A stretch of 64,000 nt of DNA from Streptomyces tuirus (GTDB taxonomy: Bacteria; Actinomycetota; Actinomycetes; Streptomycetales; Streptomycetaceae), in the NCBI GenBank assembly GCA_018195615.1, contig JAGTPG010000002.1, forward strand, positions 1,054,001-1,118,000. The letters are read 5' to 3'. Shown piece by piece: positions 18,935 to 27,662 of the stretch (positions are counted from its first letter, which is position 1; each line of letters starts with the position of its first letter). Made by a program: the position numbers and the translations under genes. A model generated the notes under the pieces. The model was not told the DNA's origin, ran no database searches, and saw nothing but the letters and a program-made list of their open reading frames with translations.

Positions 18935-19758
18935 TCAGGCCGTGGCCGGCTCGTCGTCGAGGCGGAACCTCGGGTCGCCCGGGACGGACCCGAGGAGTTG
19001 AGCGGTGTACGGGTGGTTCGGCTCGGCGAAGGTCGCTCCGGTCGGGCCGAGTTCGACGAGGTCCCCGTGCAGCAGGACCGCGACCGTGTCGCTCACGTGC
19101 CGGACGACGGCCAGGTCGTGCGAGATGAACAGCATCGTCAGCGAGAGCCGACGGCGCAGATCGGCGAGCAGGTTGAGGATCTCGGCCTGGGTCGTCAGGT
19201 CGAGGGCCGAGGTGATCTCGTCGGCGACGACGAACCGGGGACGCGGTGCGAGGGCCCGTGCGATCGCCAGCCGCTGCCGCTGGCCGCCGGAGAACTCGTG
19301 CGGGTAGCGGTCCATGGTGTCCGGGTCGAGGCTGACCTGGCTGAGCAGCTCGGCGATCCGGGCCCGGACCGGTTTGACCCTGGCCCGGATCGGATCGAGT
19401 GCCTCGGCGAGCGACTGCGCGACGGTGCGCCGCGGATCGAACGAGGAGTACGGGTCCTGCGGGATCATCTGGACCGTCGCGGCTCCCGCCCGTCCGCGCG
19501 AGGTGCGCAGCGGGGCATCGTCCACGAGGATCCGGCCGCTCGACGGCCTGTGGACGCCGACGAGTGTTCGGGCGAGCGTCGTCTTGCCAGACCCGGACTC
19601 GCCGACGAGGGCGAGGGTGGTGCCCCGGGGATGTCGAACGAGACTCCCTTGAGCACCCTGCGGGCCGCGGCGCCGTGGCCGAGCTCGACGGTGAGATCCT
19701 CCACGCGCAGCAGCGGGGTGGCCGCCCTCGGGTCCGGTGTGGTGGCGGTGGTGGACAT
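18935..19758 (-). CDS. Opp-type ABC importer ATPase F (one lost base)
   Basis: This 274-residue DppF-type ATPase starts at an ATG sharing a base with the TGA of the preceding gene (TGATG). The sequence begins MSTTATTPDPRAATPLLRVE. Adding one base at about 19626 joins GVSFDIPRGTTLALV to Walker A GESGSGKTT. Then follow MIPQDPYSSFDPRRTV, signature FSGGQRQRLAIARAL, Walker B FVVADEITSALD, H-loop FISHDLAVV and the PNHPYTAQLLGSVPGDP tail. It is the last gene of the TetR-SBP-amidase-permease-ATPase set and is followed by a hairpin. Confidence 0.87.
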
Positions 19759-21593
19759 CAGCGGCTCCCTTCCGCGGCCGGGGGGCGGTCCGCGGCTTTG
19801 TCGGAAAGGTCGTCCGACGACGCCCCGCTCGGCTGCGCCGAAGGCGGCGCGTCGGCCGTCCACCGGACGGCGCTGAGGGTTCCACCGGCCTCGACCGCGG
19901 CGGGCGTCGCCGCGAGCAAGGCGCGGGTGTACGGGTGGGTGACCGTCCCCCGGCGCAGGTCGGCGCCCGTCGTCCGGTCGACGACCCGGCCGCCGTGGAG
20001 CACCAGGACGGTGTCGCAGAGCACGCCGACCACACCGATGTCGTGCGAGATGAACAGCATCGCCGTGCCGTGCTCGCGGTTGATGCGCCGGAACTGCCGC
20101 AGCACCTCCGCCTGGACGGTGACGTCGAGGGCCGTCGTCGGCTCGTCGGCGATGAGCAGCCGCGGGTTCGCCGTCATCGCGGAGGCGATCGAGGCGCGCT
20201 GGAGCATGCCGCCGCTCAGCTCGTGCGGATGCTGGCGCAGCCGCCGGTCCGGCTCGGTGACGTGGATGTCGGCCAGGGCGCGGACCATGTCCTGCGCGGC
20301 CTGACGCCGGGGCGTCCCCAGATGCACCCTGGCCACCTCGGTGAGCTGGGTGCCGAGCCGCAGCGCGGGGTTGAACGTGCCGATCGGGTCCTGGTAGACG
20401 ATGCCGATCTCGGTCGCGAGGCGTCGCTCCGGCGGTGTTCCGAGCAGGTCGAGGTCGCCGAGGGCGAGGCGCGACGCGTTCGCCCGCACGCCCTCGGGGA
20501 GCAGGCCCGCGACCGCCATGGCGATGGTGGACTTGCCGGAGCCCGACTCCCCGACGAGGCCGACGATCTGGCCGGCCCCGATGGTGAACGACACGTCGTC
20601 GACGAGTGTCCGGTCACCGGCCCGTACGGTCAGCCCGGCGACGGTCAGCAGACCGTCCGGCTCCCTGCCGGCCGCTGTCCCCGCACCGGCCGACGCCTGA
20701 AGCGCCTGTGCCGGGGCGGCCGGTCCCGCCGCGTCCGCCGTCTTGGCCGGTGCGGGCGACGCGCCGCGGGTTCGCGGGTCGACGAGTGAGGCCACGCCGT
20801 CTCCGAGGAGCATGGCGCCCACACCGGTGATGATGAGCATGATCGACGGAGCGAGGACGACCGACGGCTGGGCGAAGATCGACGGCAGCGCCTCGTTGAG
20901 CAGCCGGCCCCAGTCGTACTGCGGGCTCTGCACACCGAGGCCGACGAACGACAGACTGCTGATGTCGAGCAGGGACAGGGTGAAGCTCGAACTGAGGAGC
21001 ACCAGCAGCGGCCCGCTGATGTTCGGCAGGACGTGCCGGCCCAGGATGCGCAGGCGGGGAACGCCGAGCAGGCGCGCGGTGAGGACGTAGTCCTTGTCCG
21101 CGACGGTCGCGGCCAGATTCGCGGTCAGCCGTGCGAACCCGGGGACGCCGGCGACGGCGATCGCGACGATCGCGGACACCGTGCCCGGTCCGAGCACCGC
21201 CGCGATGACGAGGGCGAGCACGAGCGAGGGGAAGGCCACCGCCGAGTCGATGAGCCGCAGACAGGTCTCGCGCAGCCACCCGGGTGCGAGGTGGACCAGG
21301 GCGCCGATCGCGACGCCGGCGACGAACGAGGCTGCGGTGGCCGCGGCGGCCATGAGCAGGGTGAGCCGGGTCGCGACGAGCGCCCGGGCGAGGACGTCAC
21401 GGCCGAAGGCGTCGGTGCCGAGGAGATGCTCGGCACCGGGCCCGAGCCGGGCGTCGTCGGTGAGGGTCTCGGCGGAGCCGCTCAGCAGCGGCGGTGCCAC
21501 GAGGGCGACGACGAGGAGCAGTCCGAGGATCACGGCGCCGGACAGCAGCGACGGGTTGCGGCGCCATCGGCGCACGGGCACGTCAGTGGCCAC
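19758..21593 (-). CDS. Opp-type permease-ATPase fusion (DppC-DppD)
   Basis: This 611-residue protein joins a DppC-type permease to a DppD-type ATPase. The permease half has HLLGTDAFGRDVLARALVAT near residue 60, about six membrane segments and FVGLGVQSPQYDWGRLL. After an Ala/Pro-rich linker the ATPase half has Walker A GESGSGKST, signature LSGGMLQR, Walker B LLIADEPTTALD and H-loop FISHDIG. Such fusions are common in actinomycetes. The GTG start at 21593 has GGGAGG upstream and overlaps the end of the DppB gene. As printed, the frame also runs into the DppB gene without a stop; I attribute that to a lost base near 21616. Confidence 0.85.
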   Translation of the reverse strand: MATDVPVRRWRRNPSLLSGAVILGLLLVVALVAPPLLSGSAETLTDDARLGPGAEHLLGTDAFGRDVLARALVATRLTLLMAAAATAASFVAGVAIGALVHLAPGWLRETCLRLIDSAVAFPSLVLALVIAAVLGPGTVSAIVAIAVAGVPGFARLTANLAATVADKDYVLTARLLGVPRLRILGRHVLPNISGPLLVLLSSSFTLSLLDISSLSFVGLGVQSPQYDWGRLLNEALPSIFAQPSVVLAPSIMLIITGVGAMLLGDGVASLVDPRTRGASPAPAKTADAAGPAAPAQALQASAGAGTAAGREPDGLLTVAGLTVRAGDRTLVDDVSFTIGAGQIVGLVGESGSGKSTIAMAVAGLLPEGVRANASRLALGDLDLLGTPPERRLATEIGIVYQDPIGTFNPALRLGTQLTEVARVHLGTPRRQAAQDMVRALADIHVTEPDRRLRQHPHELSGGMLQRASIASAMTANPRLLIADEPTTALDVTVQAEVLRQFRRINREHGTAMLFISHDIGVVGVLCDTVLVLHGGRVVDRTTGADLRRGTVTHPYTRALLAATPAAVEAGGTLSAVRWTADAPPSAQPSGASSDDLSDKAADRPPAAEGSR

Positions 21594-22613
21594 GACGACC
21601 TCCCTCGAGCGTGCGGGGTCGACGATCCCGAGGACGACGTCCACGAGGAGGTTGACGAGGAGGGCGAGCATGCCGACGACGAGGATGATGCCCTGGATCA
21701 CCGGATAGTCCTTGTAGATGATCGCCTGGACGACCTCGGTACCGAGCCCCGGGTAGGTGAAGACGTTCTCCAGGATGATCGTCCCGCCGAGCAGGGACGT
21801 GAGGACGAGACCGCTCAGGGTGAGGACGCTCGTCACGAGGTTGGGCAGCGCGTGGCGCAGGTGCAGACGCACGGCTCCCAGGCGGTGGCCGCGGGCGGTC
21901 CTCATGTAGTCCTGGGCGAGCACCGAGGCCGTCTCCTGCCGGACGACCCGGGCGATGGCGAAGGCCGGGCCGATGCAGAGCGCGGCGATCGGCATGACGA
22001 GTGCGCTCGGTGTCGCGGCGCCGCCGGACGGCAGCAGCCCGAGGCTGATCGAGAACAGGACGATGAGGAGGGTCGCGACGACGTACACCGGCGCCGACGC
22101 GAGGAGCCCGGCGACCGCGCCGAATCCGACGCCCAGCCGGCGGCGGCGTCCGTCACGGGTGAGGACGCCGACGGTCATGCCCAGCGGGACGGCGATGACC
22201 AGGGAGAGCAGGACGGCCGGGATGACGAGCTGGACGGTGTACGGCAACCGGGTCGCGACGATGTCCGCGACCGGGGTGTCGAACCGGAACGAGGTGCCGA
22301 GCCGGCCGGACGCGATGTCGCCGAGGTAGTGGACGAACCGTGTCGCCATCGGCTCGTCGAGGCCCAGTCGTTCGCGTATCGCCGCGAGTGTGGCCGGGGA
22401 CGCGTTGGTGCCGGCGATCGCGCGGGCCGGGTCCCCGGGCAGCAGGGGCACGATGAGGAACGTCACGAGGACGAGCAGCAGCATGGACATCAGCAGCCCG
22501 CCCGCCCGGCGGACGGCGAACCCGGCCCAGCCACCGCCCAGCCGCAGCCGGGCGCCGCGCCGGACGGGTGCGGCGGGCAGCGGCCCGGTCGGGACCGCGG
22601 ACCCGGCGCTCAC
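21583..22613 (-). CDS. Opp-type ABC importer permease B (one lost base)
   Basis: This 343-residue DppB-type permease starts at a GTG overlapping the amidase stop (GTGA). Features include the N-terminal helix FAVRRAGGLLMSMLLLVLVTF, PLLPGDPARAIAG, and the EAA-like loop YMRTARGHRLGAVRLHLRHA near residue 240. The printed frame has no stop and continues into the next permease. One extra base in the run at 21615-21618 gives the ending DPRTLEGGRRGH and a TGA at 21583, overlapping the start of the next gene in the usual way. DPR near the end is typical of DppB proteins. Confidence 0.85.
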
Positions 22614-24038
22614 CGCGCCGCCCCGCGAGCGCCGCGTCGTCCGGGTGCCGCTCGTACCAGCGGAACCGCGGTTCGAGCTGGGCGGACAGGCGCAGCAGCG
22701 TCGCCTCGTCGAAGGGCGCGCCGACGAGTTGCGCACCGACCGGCAGTCCGTCCGCGGTCGTGTGGACGGGCAGCGAGATGGCGGGCAGCCCGGCGATGTT
22801 GACGAACGCGGTGAACGAGACCATCCGGGTCTCGGTGGCCCGCGGGCCGTCCGGGTCCGAGTTCGCCTCGTCGTACACGGGGCCGACCGGCGGCGCCACG
22901 ACCGCCGTGGTCGGGGTGAGGAGGACGTCGAAGTCCCGGCCCCACTGGGCGACCACCTCGCGTGACTCGGCCTGCAGGCGCGCCGCCGTCCGGGCGTAGT
23001 CGCCCGCGGTGACCTCGAGGGCGGTTTCCCGGCGGCGCCGGATGTACGGGTCCAGCGCGTCGGGATCGTCGACCTCGATGGCGTAGGTGGAGGCACTGAT
23101 GATCGTCCAGGTGAAGCCCATGATCGCCTCGTACGAGAACATCTTCGGGCAGGCCTCGACGACGTCGTGCCCCAGGTCGCGCAGTGCCTGCGCGGCCGTC
23201 AGCGCCGCCGTGCGGCACTCCTCGTCGACCGGCAGCCCGGTCGGCGCGTCGAGGAGCAGGCCGATCCGCAGCCGCCCGGGATCGGCACCGGCCTCCTCGA
23301 TGTACGGGCGACCCGGTTCGGGCGCGCTGTACCAGGCGAGCCGGTCGGGACGGCCCATGACGTCGAGCATGAGGGCCGCGTCGCGCACGGTGCGGGTGAT
23401 CGCGCCTTCGGTCGTCGAGTGTTCCCAGCCCCGGACGAGCGCGGGCACGCGTCCCCGGCTCGGTTTGAGGCCCACGAGGCCGGTGACGGACGCCGGGACC
23501 CGGATCGACCCGCCGCCGTCGGAGGCGTGTGCCACCGGGGCGAGCCCGGCCGCGACGGCCGCCGACGCGCCGCCGCTCGACCCGCCGGAGGTGTGCGCCG
23601 GGTTCCACGGGTTGCGCGTCTTGCCGTGCCGGGCGTTCTCGGAGACGGTCAGAGCGCCGAACTCCGGCGAGTTGGTCCGGCCGAGGGGATCGCGCCGGCG
23701 TCGAGGAGGAGCTGGACGTCGGGGTCCGTGACGGTCTTCGGGGTGTCCCGGATGGCCAGTGAGGACATCGTGTTGGGTTGTCCCGCGACGGAGTTGAGGT
23801 CCTTGATGGGGACGGGGACTCCGTGCAGCGGGCCGAGCGGATCGCCGCGCAGCACCGCCTGCTCGGCCCGGACGGCCGCCGCGCGCACGGCGTCGGTGTC
23901 GAGCCAGACGACGGCGTTGACGGCGGGATTGATCCGCTCGATGCGGTCGAGGTAGGTCTCGGCCACCTCCACCGGGCTGACCTCTTTGGTGCGCACGAGG
24001 TCGGCGATCTGCTGGGCGGTGCTGAAGGGGTCGATCAC
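22610..24038 (-). CDS. Amidase-signature family hydrolase (two lost bases)
   Basis: The restored protein of 476 residues is a standard amidase-signature enzyme. The Ser-Ser-Lys catalytic set is visible: the Lys in VPVPIKDLNSVAG, the Gly/Ser-rich HTSGGSSGGASAAVAAGL loop, and the second Ser region DGGGSIRVPAS. The frame breaks near 23686, where one base restores IPLGRTNSPEFGAL, and near 22622, where one base gives the ending LAGAAR and a TGA overlapping the DppB GTG. It hydrolyses amides and probably acts in the cytoplasm, as no signal peptide is seen. Its place between the SBP and permease genes suggests it processes the imported compound. Confidence 0.87.
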
Positions 24039-24100
24039 CAGGGGACTCCTGTCGGAAGGATGCGGGGGTCTCGGTGCGCCGCGTGCGGGCGGCCTGTCCG

Positions 24101-25678
24101 TCAGCCGGTGATGCGCAGGATCGGGTCGTCGAGCGAGCCGCCGAGCATCTTTGCGCTGAATCCCTTGCGCAGCGCGTAGATGAACGGGTCGTTGACCAGC
24201 GGCACCGCGTCCACCTGCGAGATCAGGGCCTTGGCGGCCTTCTGGTAGGCGGCGCAGCGGGCCTTGTCGGTCGTCGCCTCGGCACCCTGGGCGAAGGCCT
24301 TGTGCAACGCGGGGTTCTTCACCGCGCCGAGGTTGCCGCCGCCTTCGGGACGGTCGGACCCACGAAGTGGGCGAGCGGGCCCGCGAGGCTGCCGAGGAAG
24401 TTGAGGTCGGCGAAGACCGTGAGGTCCCAGGCGTCGGGCTTGCCGAACACGGTCCCGACCCAGGCCCCGACGTCGACGTTGGCGAGGGTCACGTCCGCGC
24501 CCGCGGCCCGCAGCGCCTCCTGGATGTACTGGTTTCCGGCGCCGGCCGGCCCGACGACCTGGGGGCCGACGAGGCGGATCTTCTTGCCCTTGAGCACGTC
24601 CGCCGCCGCGGCTTTGTCCGTCTTTACGAGGAAGGAGGTGCCCGGGTCGTTGCAGGGGATGCCCTTCTGCACGAACATCGTCGACGGCTCACCGGTGTCC
24701 TTCGAGACGACCTTCGTGAAGGCGGCGCGGTCGACGGCCTGGGCGACGGCCCGGCGGGGGCGACGTCCGCGAAGACCGTGCCGGGTCGTTCGTTGAAGAG
24801 CAGGTAGAAGTCGGAGAACCGGCTGACGCTCACGCTGTGGCCGCCCACGCCGCCGAAACGCGGGATGCCCGAGGCGTCGATCTTTCCGATGTCGAGCTGG
24901 CCGCTTCTCACGAGGTTGCCGGTCGCCGTCGGGTCGGGCGAGACCAGGTACTCCATCGTCGCGGCGACCTTGCCGGGGATCTTCGTGCGCCAGGCGGGCC
25001 ATGCCTTGTACTCCGGGCGGAGCGTGTACGTGTACGAGACGCCGGACTGGGACTTCTTGAGAAGGTACGGGCCGGACTGCGAGCCCTTGGCCTCACCGGC
25101 GGCAAGGGCCTTGGGGTCCTTGAGTCCCGCCGGGCAGACGATGCCCGTGCTGGCGATCGACAGGCCGGTGACCATGTCGCCCCACGGCCTGGCGAGCGTG
25201 ATCTTCACCGTCCGCGCCGCGTCGTCGGCGCTCACTTTCACCTTGTTGCCGGGCCGAAGACCGTGGGGAGATCGGGCGCCGCCGTCTTCGGGTCGACGTA
25301 GCGGTCGAGGGACGCCTTGACGACCTTCGGTGTGATCGGCGTCCCGTCGGCGCACGTCGCGTCGGTGCGCAGGGTGAACGTCGCCGAGGTCGGCGTGTTC
25401 GTCCACTTGGTGGCCAGCCCGCCGACGAGCCCGCCGTCGTCCTTGCGCACGAGGGTGTCGTAACTGTTCCGGGCGAGCACGTAGTCCGGCAGGGACAAGG
25501 CCTTGGCCGGGTCGAAGCCGGCCGGCACGTCGATCGTCGTCCGGATCTTCGTCGCGGTTGCGGCACCGCCGCTGCTCGGGTCTCCGGACGTCGATCCCGT
25601 GGTGGTGCAGCCGGCGAGTACGGCCGTCATGGCGACGGCTGCGGTCACAGGGACCGCGCGGATACGGGTCTGGCGCAT
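24101..25678 (-). CDS. Opp-type substrate-binding lipoprotein (three lost bases)
   Basis: The restored SBP_bac_5 protein has 526 residues. It starts MRQTRIRAVPVTAAVAMTAV followed by lipobox VLAGC, so it is anchored outside the membrane. The frame breaks near 25252 (restored FGPGNKVKVSADDAART), near 24757 (restored RAVAQAVDRAAFTKVV) and near 24348 (restored VPEGGGNLGAVKNPALH). Each is fixed by one base, and the full length is then divisible by three. Diagnostic parts are TFTLRTDATCADGTPITPKV and QAVDRAAFTKVV. It lies upstream of the amidase and permeases and should define the substrate of that importer. Confidence 0.86.
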
Positions 25679-25854
25679 GGGTGCTCCTGGAGAGGGACGT
25701 TGTGCTCTGCGCAGGTCGGGCACGGGATCGGGCGGGACGAGCGCGAGCAGTTCGGGGTGGAGGCGGTGCGCGCGGCGCTCGGTGGACGCCGCTTGGCAGC
25801 GAGCCGTGGAGCACTGGGTGTGGAGAGGATGCCGCCAAGTGAACGGCGTAGTCA

Positions 25855-25868
25855 ATAGCGTTAACTAT
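25855..25868. promoter_or_regulatory. AT-rich inverted repeat upstream of the Opp operon
   Basis: ATAGCGTTAACTAT is an imperfect palindrome in an unusually AT-rich patch between the TetR gene and the SBP gene. It lies about 180 bases before the SBP start and is a reasonable TetR-operator candidate. No binding data support it. Confidence 0.35.
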
Positions 25869-25947
25869 CTTTGGGCGCGAGCCACCGATGCCGCCGATTT
25901 CGGCCGCGAAGACACTGCCGGGTGGTGGCCGCGAAGACTGACGCGTG

Positions 25948-26631
25948 TCAGTCGCGCGGGAGCGTCGCCGCCTCCGCCTCGAGGGCCGCGAGGAGGATGT
26001 CCGTCTGCCGGTGGAAGACGTCGGTCATGTCGATGCTGCGCAGGTGCTCCTTCGCCGCCTCGGCGTAGGGGTACGCGTCAGGATCCGCCGGCTGGTATTC
26101 CTGCACCCAGTTCACCTCGGCGCCGAACCGCTGGTTGACGAGCCGCCAGGCGTTGTTGCTCGCCATGGCGAGGATGAAGTTCGAGAACGCCTGGTAGTGC
26201 AGGACGGCCTCCCGGCCGCGCCAGCCGCCGCGGTGGAACGCTTCCAGGACGGCGTCGACGGCGCGCAACTCGTGAACGCCCCGCGTGACTCTCCCCATGC
26301 AGAGCGCGGCGGCCGCCGGGTGGTCCAGCGCCGTGTTCCAGGCACGGACCGCCAGGTCCCGCAGCGACTCGGTCCACGACTCGTGCGGCTCGTACCCCTC
26401 GAGGGAGATCCTGTCGAGCTCCTCCGCGACGGCGACCATGATGTGGTCGCGACTCGCGAAGTGCCGGTAGACCGCGGTCGCGGAGGAGGACAGTTCCTTG
26501 CCGAGTCGCTGGAAGGTCAGCGCGTCCGGCCCGTCCTCGTCGAGGATCCGCAGCGCGGTCCCCACGATGAGCCCCTGGGAAAGAGTTCCCCGTTGGAGCC
26601 GCTTCGTCGACCGGCCTCCGGCAACTGCCAC
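25948..26631 (-). CDS. TetR-family transcriptional regulator
   Basis: This 227-residue regulator has an N-terminal TetR DNA-binding domain: LIVGTALRILDEDGPDALTF, then RLGKELSSSATAVYRHFASRD with the usual recognition helix and YRHF. The C-terminal ligand domain is alpha-helical. I chose the GTG at 26631 because GGAGG lies 7 bases upstream; GTG codons near 26664 and a start at 26700 are also open. It lies upstream of the SBP-amidase-Opp genes on the same strand and probably represses them until their substrate is present. The evidence for regulation is position plus the palindrome at 25855. Confidence 0.85.
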   Translation of the reverse strand: MAVAGGRSTKRLQRGTLSQGLIVGTALRILDEDGPDALTFQRLGKELSSSATAVYRHFASRDHIMVAVAEELDRISLEGYEPHESWTESLRDLAVRAWNTALDHPAAAALCMGRVTRGVHELRAVDAVLEAFHRGGWRGREAVLHYQAFSNFILAMASNNAWRLVNQRFGAEVNWVQEYQPADPDAYPYAEAAKEHLRSIDMTDVFHRQTDILLAALEAEAATLPRD

Positions 26632-26889
26632 GCGAACGCCTCCCTCGGTACGGACGGCGAGCACATGCTGCCGCGGCCTGCGCCTCCTTGGCGGCGACAA
26701 GGAAACCAGCCTAAGCGACTGGTGTTGTGCGGATCGTCCTGGGCCCGGTCGCCGGGGTCACGGACTCCACAGAAAAAGGGAAAGCTCAGCGCCGCCTTCC
26801 CCACGCGGGCGCGGGCACCACCGCCACGGTGCCCGACGTCGCGTCGAGTCGGCCCCGAGGTCGGCCCCACGTCGCGCTCTGCAGCAGTG

Positions 26890-27287
26890 TCAGGTCCAGG
26901 GCGCCACGAGGACGAAGGAGCGGCTGGCCCGGTACGCGGCCGTGTTCTCGGAAGGGTCGAGCCACAGCTGGAGGTCGTCCCGGTGACGGAGGTAGCGGCC
27001 GGGATAGTTGTACGACTCCAGGGAGACCGAACCGGCCGTGGAACCGGAACGGGGCAGAAGGTGGCGTCCTTCCGGAAGATGGCGGATCGGTCGTCGGGGT
27101 CCAGCCGGATGCGGAAGGCGTAGTGCCGCAGGTACCTGCCCGTGGCGTCCCTGAGTGAGTAGCAGCGGGGGTCAGCCAGGCCGGGGACGAAGGTGAAGGT
27201 GGCCGCCTGCCGGGTGGCCGCGGAGCTGGTGGCGCCGACCGGGCCCAGGATGCCGAGTCGGCCGGACTGCCTGTCCTCAGAGCGCAC
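26890..27287 (-). pseudogene. AbfB (CBM42) domain remnant (one lost base)
   Basis: A minus-strand frame encodes most of an arabinose-binding AbfB module: ATFTFVPGLADPRCYSLRDA, GRYLRHYAFRIRLDPDD and DATFCPV. After one added base near 27046 it continues with VSLESYNYPGRYLRHRDDLQ and ASRSFVLVAPWT, then a stop. Two internal beta-trefoil repeats are recognisable and match the C-terminal module of the GH43 enzyme encoded divergently at 27663. No signal peptide or catalytic domain precedes it; the frame opens only just upstream, after a TGA near 27345. It looks like the 3' end of a lost arabinofuranosidase gene, although a small domain-only protein cannot be excluded. Confidence 0.65.
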
Positions 27288-27662
27288 CCCGCCCCACCCG
27301 TCCCGTCGCCGTGCCGATGTGTCGAGGGCGACAGTGTGTCAGGAGCGGATCCGGAGGACGTGCGTGGGTCGCTTCGCAGGTGCCGCCCCACGCCTTCGTC
27401 CGTTCCGTTTTCCGTTATGCGTGACGCCTCTTGACACCTGCTTTTACCTCCCTCTAACTTTTGGCCGCATTCACGAACAGCGTCCGGCATATCGAACGCG
27501 GCGCTTGCTGTCGGACCCTTCTGGCTGACCGCCGCCGCTTCCGCTCCGCGACGTGAAACACGCACAACGCACCTGCCTCACAGCCACCGCCTTCCAGTGG
27601 TCACGCGTCCGACACCCCGCTTCCATCCCGTCCCTGCACCCGTAGAAAGACAGGACACGCAC
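27288..27662. other. Intergenic region upstream of GH43
   Basis: This gap of 375 bases is more AT-rich than its surroundings near 27400-27480. It holds a good promoter candidate (27431-27460) and a long leader of about 200 bases before the GH43 ATG. No further gene is visible; the minus strand carries only the short upstream extension of the AbfB remnant. Confidence 0.55.
27431..27460 (+). promoter_or_regulatory. Candidate vegetative promoter for GH43
   Basis: TTGACA at 27431-27436 and TAACTT at 27455-27460 are separated by 18 bases. The -35 box is consensus and the -10 box acceptable for the main Streptomyces sigma factor. It points toward the GH43 gene. Confidence 0.5.

Noticed and set aside
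19758..22613. Genuine three-part permease-permease-ATPase protein
   Set aside because: One restored base yields a normal DppB ending that overlaps a GTG with a ribosome site. The many similar losses nearby make a real fusion unlikely.
21033..22802. 589-codon + strand frame rich in Asp, Glu, Gly and Arg
   Set aside because: Composition arises from reading the permease genes backwards. No start signal or motif.
24101..25678. Decayed substrate-binding protein
   Set aside because: Three one-base losses explain all breaks. No internal stop or missing segment remains after repair.
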